A DNA stretch of 64,000 bases from contig NZ_CP042831.1 of assembly GCF_008000935.1 (NCBI RefSeq), positions 496,001 through 560,000 of the forward strand. Reading direction: 5' to 3'. Shown in pieces: positions 24,451-31,946 of this stretch (position 1 is the first letter of the stretch; the number at the start of each line of letters is the position of its first letter). This DNA comes from Flavobacterium alkalisoli (GTDB lineage: Bacteria; Bacteroidota; Bacteroidia; Flavobacteriales; Flavobacteriaceae). The notes beneath the pieces are model-generated. The model worked only from the letters and a program-made list of their open reading frames with translations. It ran no database searches and was not told the DNA's origin. Made by a program: the position numbers and the translations under genes.

Positions 24451-24464
24451 ATGTGTTTTATTTG

Positions 24465-25331
24465 TTATTTCCTTGCAGAGAAATAAACCCCTATTAAAAT
24501 TACCAAAGCTCCGAATCCCTGAGCTAAGCTAAGCGATTCATTATCCAACAAGCCCCAAATACAGGCTACTATAGGTATTAAATAAGTAACCGAAGATGCA
24601 AATACAGGAGACGACATTTGTATAAGCCTGAAGAAAACAATATTTGCTATACCGGTACCTAATATACCCAGTATGGCTATATACATCATTGCGGTTTGAG
24701 CCTCGGGCTTTATCATTACACCACTAAACCCTGAACAAAATAGGATAATAAGGGCAGGCACAAGCATTACAACAAAATTACCTACTGTTATACTTAGCGG
24801 AGTAAGATCTGAAAGGTATTTTTTTATCAGGTTTACGTTTGTAGCATAGCAAATGGTAGCCAACACCACAAACAAAGCAAAATAATAGTTTTGTCCAGGA
24901 TTGTCTGCAGCACCATTATACACTAAAAGTATACTTCCTATTAAACCTATAACCACCCCAAAATACTGCCTCCTCTGGAACTGAAGCCCAAACACAAGCG
25001 CCCCGATAACAAGCGTATTAAGCGGCACCAAAGAATTTAAGATGGCACTAACCGAACTGTTTATTTCCGTTTGTGCTATAGAAAACAGGTATACAGGCAA
25101 AAAAGTACCTGTTAATGCTGTTGCAGCTATGTACTTCCACTTACCTAACGGAATGGTTTTAAGACTTTTAAAACCTACTATTAACAGGAAAAGTGCACAG
25201 AATATAATACGCAGCGAACCCATCTGGAAAGCCGTAAGCCCTTCCAGACCTCTCTTCATCAATATAAAAGAACTGCCCCAAATACAGGCTAACACTATTA
25301 AAAGATACCATTTTAAGTTTTTTGACTGCAT
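24465..25331 (-). CDS. EamA-family (DMT superfamily) membrane exporter
   Basis: This is a 288-residue integral membrane protein with ten hydrophobic segments arranged as two EamA repeats. Each repeat opens with the family-type pattern; the first has ACIWGSSFILMKRGLEGLTAF and the second ATICYATNVNLIKKYL. The C-terminal block PVFASSVTYLIPIVACIWGLLDNESL is characteristic. DMT exporters move metabolites such as amino acids or nucleobases; the substrate cannot be told. It is a single gene, converging with the M16 operon and diverging from the heavy-metal-domain lipoprotein. Confidence 0.93.
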   Translation of the reverse strand: MQSKNLKWYLLIVLACIWGSSFILMKRGLEGLTAFQMGSLRIIFCALFLLIVGFKSLKTIPLGKWKYIAATALTGTFLPVYLFSIAQTEINSSVSAILNSLVPLNTLVIGALVFGLQFQRRQYFGVVIGLIGSILLVYNGAADNPGQNYYFALFVVLATICYATNVNLIKKYLSDLTPLSITVGNFVVMLVPALIILFCSGFSGVMIKPEAQTAMMYIAILGILGTGIANIVFFRLIQMSSPVFASSVTYLIPIVACIWGLLDNESLSLAQGFGALVILIGVYFSARK

Positions 25332-25392
25332 ATTTTTAAATTATTTTGCCCAAAATTCCGCTATTTAAAACTGCCTGACAACAGTTTTTTCA

Positions 25393-25400
25393 TATTTTTG
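25393..25400 (+). promoter_or_regulatory. Predicted promoter of the heavy-metal-domain lipoprotein
   Basis: TATTTTTG matches the -7 consensus exactly, 45 bases before the start codon. Confidence 0.55.
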
Positions 25401-25445
25401 TAAACTCTTTTAACAGAGTTTATTAACTACACAATATTATATATT

Positions 25446-25988
25446 ATGAACAGTATTAAAAAAATTGCATTCTTCGCACTTACAGCAGCTTTATTTGTTA
25501 GCTGTAATGACAAGAAAGAAAACATGGAGACTCCTGAAGGATCTGCAGATACTACAATGACAGATGCTACAGCAGCTGCTAATGTAGAAACAACTTCTTT
25601 TAAAATCGATGGTATGGTATGTCCTGATGGATGTGCAGCCATGATAGAACGTAAACTTGCTGCTCTTGAAGGCGTTGAGGATGCTAATGTTGATTTTGAC
25701 AACAAAACAGCTACAATTTCTTATGACGCTGAAAAACAAACTCCTGAAACACTTGTTTCTACTGTAGAAAACATTCCAAATACAAATGGCGCTTACAAAG
25801 TATCAGATGTGCACTCTTCGGCTGACAAAGCTTACTATGGTGTAGATCAGGAGAAAGAAAAAACTAAAAAAGCAGCCGACAAGAAAAACGATAAATCTTG
25901 TTCGTCAGGAGAGAAAAAAGAAGGAAGCTCATGCTGTGGCGGAGCTAAAAAATGCTCTTCTGAAACTAAGAAACCTACAACTATGTAA
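25446..25988 (+). CDS. Heavy-metal-associated (HMA) domain lipoprotein with Cys-rich tail
   Basis: This 180-residue lipoprotein has Cys20 as the lipidated residue (ALFVSC). An acidic/threonine linker leads to an HMA domain (about 50-120) with the ferredoxin-like pattern. The metal loop reads GMVCPDGCAAM, with Cys59 and Cys63 three residues apart instead of the usual two. The last 35 residues are rich in Lys, Ser and Cys (SCSSG, SSCCGGAKKCSS), a possible second metal-binding segment. It probably binds copper or another soft metal at the outer or inner membrane surface. No metal ATPase or efflux gene is beside it. Single-gene unit. Confidence 0.9.
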   Translation: MNSIKKIAFFALTAALFVSCNDKKENMETPEGSADTTMTDATAAANVETTSFKIDGMVCPDGCAAMIERKLAALEGVEDANVDFDNKTATISYDAEKQTPETLVSTVENIPNTNGAYKVSDVHSSADKAYYGVDQEKEKTKKAADKKNDKSCSSGEKKEGSSCCGGAKKCSSETKKPTTM

Positions 25989-26006
25989 TTCTTAAAACAT
26001 ATAAAC

Positions 26007-26037
26007 AAAAAAGGCAGTTAATAGCTGCCTTTTTTTA
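26007..26037. terminator. Bidirectional terminator between the HMA lipoprotein and gldD
   Basis: AAAAAAGGCAG and CTGCCTTTTTT pair across TTAATAG. The gldD stop codon (26035-26037) overlaps the right-hand end. Confidence 0.88.
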
Positions 26038-26604
26038 TTTCCATCGTATGCTTTCCATAAGGGTTCGCATATCGTTTTTCACATAACTTGCTGCCGGCAT
26101 AAGGGAGTCGTAATTAGGCTTTACATAAAAATATAAAGACCCCGTAACAAAATGATTCGTACTGTCGGTTACATAAAACTGAGCATTAGTTGCCGCATCA
26201 CCTCCTACCTGATAAAACATTCCGTAAAGTTTCTTTTCGGGAATAGCAAACGGCTGTTCCTGTATACCATCAGCCTTAATAACGTGCTCATAAGTCAGTT
26301 TTTGTGCATCCCTAAGCAATTTTTCAATATTACCGTTAACAGGCTTGTAAGTAAGGTAAACACTTGCCTTCATGTTAGGGTATCTGAGAGTAAGGTTGCA
26401 ATTGCCCTTATCTTCAACAACAACTCTATCGTTTACTGCAAAATCAAAAGCACAATCCTTATTATAAAGCATATAGTTGGCCTCGTTGTAATCCAGCCTC
26501 AGGTAAGCCTCAGGTTTAGGCACTGTATCGCCTCCGCAGCTTGCCGAAAAAGCAGCTATTGAAACCATTATACCAAAACCAAAAAATCTTTTAATAGCGT
26601 CCAT
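26035..26604 (-). CDS. gldD: Gliding motility lipoprotein GldD
   Basis: GldD is a lipoprotein required for gliding and associated with type IX secretion in flavobacteria. The 189-residue protein has a lipobox ending at Cys23 (AFSASC). It carries GldD hallmarks such as PKPEAYLRLDYNEANY, NMKASVYLTYKPVNGN and the C-terminal NDMRTLMESIRWK. It is directly adjacent to gldE (no bases between), the arrangement known from Flavobacterium johnsoniae. It is the last gene of the mutY-ssb-gldE-gldD row. Confidence 0.95.
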   Translation of the reverse strand: MDAIKRFFGFGIMVSIAAFSASCGGDTVPKPEAYLRLDYNEANYMLYNKDCAFDFAVNDRVVVEDKGNCNLTLRYPNMKASVYLTYKPVNGNIEKLLRDAQKLTYEHVIKADGIQEQPFAIPEKKLYGMFYQVGGDAATNAQFYVTDSTNHFVTGSLYFYVKPNYDSLMPAASYVKNDMRTLMESIRWK

Positions 26605-27894
26605 TTATAGTAAAGTAACCTTTATTTGTTTTATCCTTCTCTTATCAACAGATTCGACGGTAAAGATATTGTCATTAAAAGTAATTTTTTGTCCTTTTTT
26701 AGGAAAATTTCCTGATATCTCTAAAATAAAGCCGCCAAGTGTTTCGGCTTCACCCTTTGCTTCCTCAAACTCCTCTTCCTCAACATCGGTAACCCTGTAA
26801 AAGTCCTTAAGGCTTATTTTACCGTCAAAAAGGTAGTTTTTATCGTCTATTTTAGAGTAAATTATATCTTCGTCGTCAAACTCATCGCTTATATCCCCTA
26901 CTATCTCCTCCAGTATATCCTCCAGCGATATTAACCCCGATGTACCTCCATACTCATCTACTACGATAGCAAGGTGGTTTTTCATGGTTTGAAACTCCTT
27001 TAGCAGGTTGTCCAGCTTTTTATTTTCGGGTACAAAAAACGGAGGCCTAATTATTTCCTGCCAGTTAAATTCTTCCTTATCAATATGAGGTATAAGGTCT
27101 TTAATAAACAACACCCCTTCAATCTGGTCTATATTGTCACGATACACAGGTATCCTGGAAAACCCTTTATCAAGGATTTTAGGGAATATCTCCTGAAAGG
27201 TTTCCTCAATTTCCAGAGCAAAAATATCGATACGCGGACACATAACCTGCTTAACATCGGTATTACCAAAAGATACTATCCCTTCCAGTATCTTCTGTTC
27301 TTCCTGGGTAGCATCACCATAATCGGTAAGTTCAAGTGCCTGCGAAAGCTGGTCTACAGAAAAGTTCGACTTCTTATTACCAAATCGTTTGTTTAGAGCC
27401 AGTGTAACCTCACGCATAGGCACACTTAAAGGCGACAGTAGTATATTTAGTACATATAGCGGAAAAGCTATCCTTTTGGAAAAACGGATGCTGTTTCTAG
27501 AGGCATACAGCTTAGGCAGCACCTCTCCAAACAATAATATAAAAAAGGTAACCAGTAGTATTTCGAGTCCGAATCTTAGAAACGGCGAAATAACATTAGC
27601 AAACAGATTGCCCGACAGCCTGAAAAAAAGGATGATAACGGCAAGGTTAAACATGTTATTTGTAATTACTATCGTAGCCAGTAGTTTTTTAGGCTTTTGC
27701 AATAGTGTACTAATGAGCTTACCTTTTTTAGGGTTCTCTTCGTTTATCTTATCAAGATCATTGGGAGTAAGCGAGAAAATAGCTACCTCTGTTCCCGAAA
27801 TGTATGCAGAACAGATTAATAGGAGTAATATCCCTGCGAAACCTATAATAAGGTTATAATCTAACAGCGTGTAACTCGAGGGGTCAGGATCCAA
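26605..27894 (-). CDS. gldE: Gliding motility-associated protein GldE (CBS/CorC-type membrane protein)
   Basis: This 429-residue protein has the HlyC/CorC layout. Residues about 15-190 form a DUF21 membrane domain with four hydrophobic segments. Two CBS domains follow (about 210-340; MCPRIDIFALEIEET, GFSRIPVYRDNIDQIEGVLFIKDL, HLAIVVDEYGGTSGLISLEDILEEIVGDI). A CorC-type C-terminal domain ends the protein (LGGFILEISGNFPKKGQKITF). Position directly upstream of gldD identifies it as gldE; in F. johnsoniae gldE supports gldD function. It starts 23 bases after ssb. Confidence 0.95.
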   Translation of the reverse strand: MDPDPSSYTLLDYNLIIGFAGILLLLICSAYISGTEVAIFSLTPNDLDKINEENPKKGKLISTLLQKPKKLLATIVITNNMFNLAVIILFFRLSGNLFANVISPFLRFGLEILLVTFFILLFGEVLPKLYASRNSIRFSKRIAFPLYVLNILLSPLSVPMREVTLALNKRFGNKKSNFSVDQLSQALELTDYGDATQEEQKILEGIVSFGNTDVKQVMCPRIDIFALEIEETFQEIFPKILDKGFSRIPVYRDNIDQIEGVLFIKDLIPHIDKEEFNWQEIIRPPFFVPENKKLDNLLKEFQTMKNHLAIVVDEYGGTSGLISLEDILEEIVGDISDEFDDEDIIYSKIDDKNYLFDGKISLKDFYRVTDVEEEEFEEAKGEAETLGGFILEISGNFPKKGQKITFNDNIFTVESVDKRRIKQIKVTLL

Positions 27895-27917
27895 AGCTAT
27901 ACAAATTAGTTAAACAA

Positions 27918-28391
27918 TTAGAACGGAAGGTCATCATCCGGCGCAGGTACATTATGTGGTTCGGCATCCGGTGTTTTGGCTGGTTCGCTGGCAGCACTAC
28001 CATAGTTTTGCTGCTTTGCAGGTGCTGTGGTGCTACCGCTACCGTCAATATCCTTTTTAGTAGTAAGGAAAGTAAATTCGGTAACCTGAATTTCCGTTGT
28101 ATATTTAGTAGTACCGTCTTCAGCCTGCCATTGGCGCGACTTAATACGGCCTTCTATATAAATCTTATCTCCTTTGGTAAGGTATTTTTCACAAATTTCT
28201 GCAGCTTTGTTCCTCACCACAAGGTTGTGCCATTCGGTAGAAGTTATCTTTTCGTTAGTCTGCTTATTAATATACACTTCATTGGTCGCTAAAGGAAACC
28301 TTCCAATGCAGTTGCCTCCTTCAAAATAGTGCAGTTTTACATCATCTCCCAAGTGTCCTATAAGCATTACTTTATTTAACGTTCCGTTCAT
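27918..28391 (-). CDS. ssb: Single-stranded DNA-binding protein
   Basis: SSB coats single-stranded DNA in replication and repair. The 157-residue protein has the OB fold from MNGTLNKVMLIGHLGDDV through EWHNLVVRNKAAEICEKYLTKGDKIYIEGRI to about residue 110. A proline/alanine-rich linker and the DDDLPF interaction tail end it. It has its own predicted promoter at the 3' end of mutY, so it may be transcribed independently of the repair gene and drive gldED. The DUF3127 protein at 15141 carries a matching tail. Confidence 0.98.
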   Translation of the reverse strand: MNGTLNKVMLIGHLGDDVKLHYFEGGNCIGRFPLATNEVYINKQTNEKITSTEWHNLVVRNKAAEICEKYLTKGDKIYIEGRIKSRQWQAEDGTTKYTTEIQVTEFTFLTTKKDIDGSGSTTAPAKQQNYGSAASEPAKTPDAEPHNVPAPDDDLPF

Positions 28392-28410
28392 GGCTTTTAC
28401 TGTGTTTACT

Positions 28411-28441
28411 CAAAAATACTAAATTTAATTGTTACTCCCAA
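28411..28441 (-). promoter_or_regulatory. Predicted ssb promoter inside the end of mutY
   Basis: Minus-strand TATTTTTG (28411-28418) and TTG (28439-28441) are 20 bases apart. The -33 element lies in the last codons of mutY. Confidence 0.6.
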
Positions 28442-29472
28442 TGCTTCTCCATAAAATTATGGATCACTATAGGATACGGATAAGCCTTAACCTTATTATA
28501 AGACTGCCCATTAACCACAATATCTTTAGTAACCACCTCCCAAAAACGGATGTGCAGGTGCTGATGTGAAAGCTTATGCACAACTTCGGGCATTATAGCA
28601 TGTACGCTTTTTACCTCAAATTCAAAACCGGGAAACTGTTCAATAAGTTTTACAACTTCCTTATCAGGCACCGGCGTTACAGTCTCCAAAAGCGGAAACT
28701 CATACAGATTATGCCAAATACCTTTTGCTGTTCGTTTTTGCACAATGGTATTTCCTAATGCATCTTTAACCACCATATAATTAAAGTACCTGTTGGTCAC
28801 TTTTGTTTTTTTAAGTTTTACAGGCAGGCTGTCTACCCTACCGGTAGTATAAGCCACACAGTTTACATTAAAAATACAGTTTACACAATCAGGACTTTTA
28901 GGAACACATTGTAAAGCCCCAAACTCCATCATTGCCTGATTGAATTCGGCAGCATTATCTTTTGGTAATTGCGAACCTGCCAGCTCTTTGAACTCTGCCT
29001 TTGCAGCAGAAGACGATATATCGGTTTCAATACCAAAATAGCGCGACAATACTCTGTACACATTACCGTCTACCACGGGCACAGGTTCATTATAGGATAT
29101 GGAAGCTATGGCAGCAGCAGTATAATCGCCTACTCCTTTTAGTTTTAATAGCTCCTTATAGCTTGAAGGAAACTTACCGTTTAAGTTATAAGCCACGTGT
29201 TTAGCGGTAGCATGGAGGTTGCGTGCACGGGAATAATAACCCAACCCCTGCCATAGCTTAAGCACCTTTTCCTCAGGGGCATCGGCAAGGTCAAACACGG
29301 TAGGGAAAGCTTCCTGAAAGCTCAAAAAGTAGGGTAACCCCTGTGCAACCCGTGTTTGCTGAAGCATAATTTCTGACAGCCATATAAAATACGGATTGTG
29401 AGTTTTTCGCCATGGCAAATCTCTTTTATTATGTAAATACCACTGAATTAAAGACTTATAAAAAACCATCAT
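28432..29472 (-). CDS. mutY: A/G-specific adenine DNA glycosylase
   Basis: MutY removes adenine paired with 8-oxoguanine. The 346-residue protein has the catalytic Glu in LSEIMLQQTRV, and the helix-hairpin-helix LKGVGDYTAAAIASI followed by the catalytic Asp in VVDGNVYRVLSR. The four-cysteine iron-sulfur loop is CVPKSPDCVNCIFNVNC, with the expected 6-2-5 spacing. The C-terminal 120 residues form the NUDIX-like domain that recognises 8-oxoguanine (ending LSHQHLHIRFWEVV). ATG 29472 and the adjacent ATG 29469 are equally possible starts. It leads the ssb-gldE-gldD row, with a promoter at 29487. Confidence 0.97.
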   Translation of the reverse strand: MMVFYKSLIQWYLHNKRDLPWRKTHNPYFIWLSEIMLQQTRVAQGLPYFLSFQEAFPTVFDLADAPEEKVLKLWQGLGYYSRARNLHATAKHVAYNLNGKFPSSYKELLKLKGVGDYTAAAIASISYNEPVPVVDGNVYRVLSRYFGIETDISSSAAKAEFKELAGSQLPKDNAAEFNQAMMEFGALQCVPKSPDCVNCIFNVNCVAYTTGRVDSLPVKLKKTKVTNRYFNYMVVKDALGNTIVQKRTAKGIWHNLYEFPLLETVTPVPDKEVVKLIEQFPGFEFEVKSVHAIMPEVVHKLSHQHLHIRFWEVVTKDIVVNGQSYNKVKAYPYPIVIHNFMEKHWE

Positions 29473-29486
29473 TACTTATTAGACAA

Positions 29487-29494
29487 CAAAAGTA
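29487..29494 (-). promoter_or_regulatory. Predicted mutY promoter
   Basis: Minus-strand TACTTTTG is an exact -7 element about 15 bases upstream of the start codon. Confidence 0.55.
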
Positions 29495-29528
29495 AAAGTT
29501 TATGTTATTAAATTTTAATGCATTAACG

Positions 29529-29560
29529 TTGAATAATTGTTTTTTTAATTCATATATTTG
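29529..29560 (+). promoter_or_regulatory. Predicted promoter of the HU gene
   Basis: TTG (29529-29531) and TATATTTG (29553-29560) are 21 bases apart. The leader to the HU start is about 50 bases. Confidence 0.65.
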
Positions 29561-29616
29561 CAAACTCAAAAAAATGCACAAGAGAAATATTTAAATACTT
29601 ATAAATAAGAATAAAA

Positions 29617-29913
29617 ATGACGAAAGCAGACATCGTAGCGAAAATCTCGGAAAAACTGGGTCTAGAAAAAGGAGATGTACAGGCAACAGTTGAGTCTTTT
29701 ATGGAAGAAGTAAAAAACTCTTTAGAAACGGGTGATAACGTATACCTAAGAGGTTTTGGTAGCTTTATTATTAAAACCCGTGCCGAGAAAACTGGTAGAA
29801 ACATTTCTAAAAACACTACCATTAAAATTCCTGCACACAACATTCCGGCATTTAAACCTGCGAAAATATTCATTGACGGAGTAAAAACAAATACTGAAGT
29901 CAAAGTAAACTAA
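29617..29913 (+). CDS. HU-family DNA-binding protein
   Basis: HU bends and compacts DNA in the nucleoid. The 98-residue protein begins MTKADIVAKISEKLGLEKGD and contains the dimerisation helices. It has GDNVYLRGFGSFIIKTRAEKTGRNISKNT, the arm base with conserved GFGSF, and the IPAHNIPAFKPAK segment. Length is normal. The 30-residue basic gene follows after 25 bases, so the two are probably cotranscribed, ending at the hairpin at 30017. Confidence 0.97.
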   Translation: MTKADIVAKISEKLGLEKGDVQATVESFMEEVKNSLETGDNVYLRGFGSFIIKTRAEKTGRNISKNTTIKIPAHNIPAFKPAKIFIDGVKTNTEVKVN

Positions 29914-29938
29914 TTATTAATCACAAAACCTTAACACT

Positions 29939-30031
29939 ATGCCAAGTGGTAAAAAAAGAAAAAGACATAAGGTAGCGACTCACAAACGTAAGAAGAGAGC
30001 GAGAGCTAACCGTCACAAAAAGAAAAAGTAG
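29939..30031 (+). CDS. 30-residue highly basic protein, candidate small ribosomal protein
   Basis: The frame runs from ATG 29939 to TAG 30029-30031. It begins MPSGKKRKRHKV, continues THKRKKRARAN and ends RHKKKK; more than half of its residues are Lys, Arg or His and none are acidic. It starts 25 bases after the HU stop and stays in the same transcript. The pattern resembles tiny rRNA-binding proteins such as bS22 or the C-terminus of mitochondrial mS38. Its last four codons and stop are half of the terminator stem. I believe the HU-small basic gene-rng order is widespread in flavobacteria, but that is from memory. Real gene likely; identity inferred. Confidence 0.75.
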   Translation: MPSGKKRKRHKVATHKRKKRARANRHKKKK

Positions 30032-30053
30032 TTTAATACTACTTTTTCTTTTT
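30017..30053 (+). terminator. Terminator whose left arm is coding sequence
   Basis: AAAAAGAAAAAGTAGT (30017-30032) pairs perfectly with ACTACTTTTTCTTTTT (30038-30053) over a 5-base loop. The left arm is the lysine end and stop codon of the 30-residue gene. Confidence 0.8.
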
Positions 30054-30293
30054 TAAGATTTAAGTTCATTGAAAAAGGTTTTTGTAAGACTCTAAGAAAT
30101 AACACTCTAGCCTGTAAGGCTCAATTAAAAACACTATTTCTGCAAATTATTGTCTGTAAAAACCGCCGGGTACACAATACCTGTAAATTTATTGTTTAAT
30201 CCATCTGTATAGAGCAATGGTTTCGATGTTTCAAACTTCAAGTTATATAACCTGAAAGCTAAAACCTGAAATTTTTGCCATGTGCGGATAAAA

Positions 30294-31850
30294 ATGTACA
30301 GTGTGAACAAGGAATTAATTATCCGATCCAGTTCTGATGCCGTAGATTTTGCCTTATTAAAAGATGGAAAACTAATTGAATTACACAAGGAACAGGAAGA
30401 TAAAAACAAGTTTTCTGTTGGCGATATATTTATAGCCAAAATAAGAAAACCTGTTGCCGGCCTTAACGCCGCATTTGTAAACGTAGGCTTTGAAAAAGAT
30501 GCCTTTTTGCATTATCATGACCTGGGGCCTAATTTGCCCTCCCTGTTGAAATTCATAAAACTTGTAAGCGCAGGTAAAATAAAAGATTTCTCCCTGAAAA
30601 ACTTTCCTTTTGAAAAAGAAATCGACAAAGACGGAGCCATTACCGATGTTTTGAGCGCCAACCAGTCGGTTCTTGTACAGGTAGTAAAAGAGCCCATATC
30701 TACAAAAGGCCCAAGAATAAGCTCAGAGCTTTCACTGGCCGGAAGATATGTTGTTTTAGTACCTTTTTCTGACAGGATCTCAATTTCTCAAAAAATTGAT
30801 TCCAAAGATGAAAAAGAAAGACTAAAACGTTTGGTTCAGTCTATCAGGCCAAAAGGTTTTGGTGTTATTGTGAGAACAGTAGCAGAAGGCAAAAAAGTAG
30901 CCGAACTGGATAAAGACTTGCAAAACCTGATCGATAAATGGTCAGCCATGTGCAAGCGCATCCCATCTGCCCATCATCCCTCTAAAGTATTAGGTGAAGT
31001 AAATAAAGTTTCATCAATGCTAAGGGATATTTTTAATGATACCTTTACCGGTATTCATGTGGATGATGAGGATTTGTATTACCAAACAAAGGACTATCTG
31101 CAGGAGATAGCCCCTCAAAAAGCTAACATCGTTAAGCTGTACCAGTCTAAGGAACTGCCCCTATTTGAGAAATACAATATAGAAAGGCAGATTAAAACCT
31201 CTTTCGGGAAAACGGTATCCATGAGTAAGGGAGCCTACCTTATTATAGAACACACAGAAGCTCTTCACGTTATAGACGTTAACAGCGGGAACCGTTCTAA
31301 TAAGGCACAAAGCCAGGAAGATACAGCCCTTGAAGTAAACCTTATTGCTGCTGCAGAAATTGCAAGACAACTAAGGCTAAGGGATATGGGTGGAATTATT
31401 GTTGTCGATTTTATAGACATGTCTAACCCTGAGAACCGAAAGACCCTCTACGACTTTTTGAAAGAGGAAATGAGCGACGATAAAGCGAAACACAAGATCC
31501 TGCCTCCTAGTAAATTTGGACTTATCCAAATTACCAGACAGCGCGTCAGGCCAGAGGTAAACATTAAAACCAGAGAAGAAGACCCTAACAGGGTTAATGG
31601 AGAAATTGAAGCTCCTATACTGGTAATAGACCGAATTACGGCCGACCTAGAAAGAATTATAAGAAACCACAAGAAGATAGTGCTTAATGCACACCCTTTT
31701 GTGGCTGCATACCTTACTAAAGGTTTTCCATCAATACGTTCAAAATGGTTTTTTGAACATAAAAAATGGGTGAAAATTATACCGCGTGACGCTTACACGT
31801 ATTTAGAATACAGATTTTTTGACAGCAAAGGAAACGCTATCAAAGAGTAA
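30294..31850 (+). CDS. rng: Ribonuclease E/G-family endoribonuclease
   Basis: RNase G/E cuts single-stranded RNA in rRNA maturation and mRNA decay. From ATG 30294 the protein has 518 residues. An in-frame GTG at 30282 would add four, but ATG fits the MYSVNKELIIRS opening better. The S1 domain (about 35-125) includes IRKPVAGLNAAFVNVGFEKDAFL. The DNase I-like domain has the Mg2+ aspartates in HVIDVNSGN and GGIIVVDFIDM. Where E. coli enzymes have a CPxC zinc-link, this one has REEDPNRVNGEIEAP and no cysteine. The small domain ends with FPSIRSKWFFEHKKWVKI. A hairpin terminator follows at 31856. Confidence 0.95.
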   Translation: MYSVNKELIIRSSSDAVDFALLKDGKLIELHKEQEDKNKFSVGDIFIAKIRKPVAGLNAAFVNVGFEKDAFLHYHDLGPNLPSLLKFIKLVSAGKIKDFSLKNFPFEKEIDKDGAITDVLSANQSVLVQVVKEPISTKGPRISSELSLAGRYVVLVPFSDRISISQKIDSKDEKERLKRLVQSIRPKGFGVIVRTVAEGKKVAELDKDLQNLIDKWSAMCKRIPSAHHPSKVLGEVNKVSSMLRDIFNDTFTGIHVDDEDLYYQTKDYLQEIAPQKANIVKLYQSKELPLFEKYNIERQIKTSFGKTVSMSKGAYLIIEHTEALHVIDVNSGNRSNKAQSQEDTALEVNLIAAAEIARQLRLRDMGGIIVVDFIDMSNPENRKTLYDFLKEEMSDDKAKHKILPPSKFGLIQITRQRVRPEVNIKTREEDPNRVNGEIEAPILVIDRITADLERIIRNHKKIVLNAHPFVAAYLTKGFPSIRSKWFFEHKKWVKIIPRDAYTYLEYRFFDSKGNAIKE

Positions 31851-31855
31851 CAAAC

Positions 31856-31889
31856 AAAAACCGCCTTGGGAAACCCTGGCGGTTTTTTT
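31856..31889 (+). terminator. Intrinsic terminator after rng
   Basis: AAAAACCGCC and GGCGGTTTTT pair, with an inner GGG/CCC pair, and a T-run follows. Confidence 0.88.
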
Positions 31890-31946
31890 GTTTTTATTAT
31901 TAAGATTTTTATTAAGTTTATAATATACGTATTAATATTCTTTATT

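Noticed and set aside
31866..31946. TTG start for the AT-rich membrane gene at 31866
   Set aside because: It lies in the rng terminator stem, and the first residues would be encoded by hairpin sequence. ATG 31947 is the better start.
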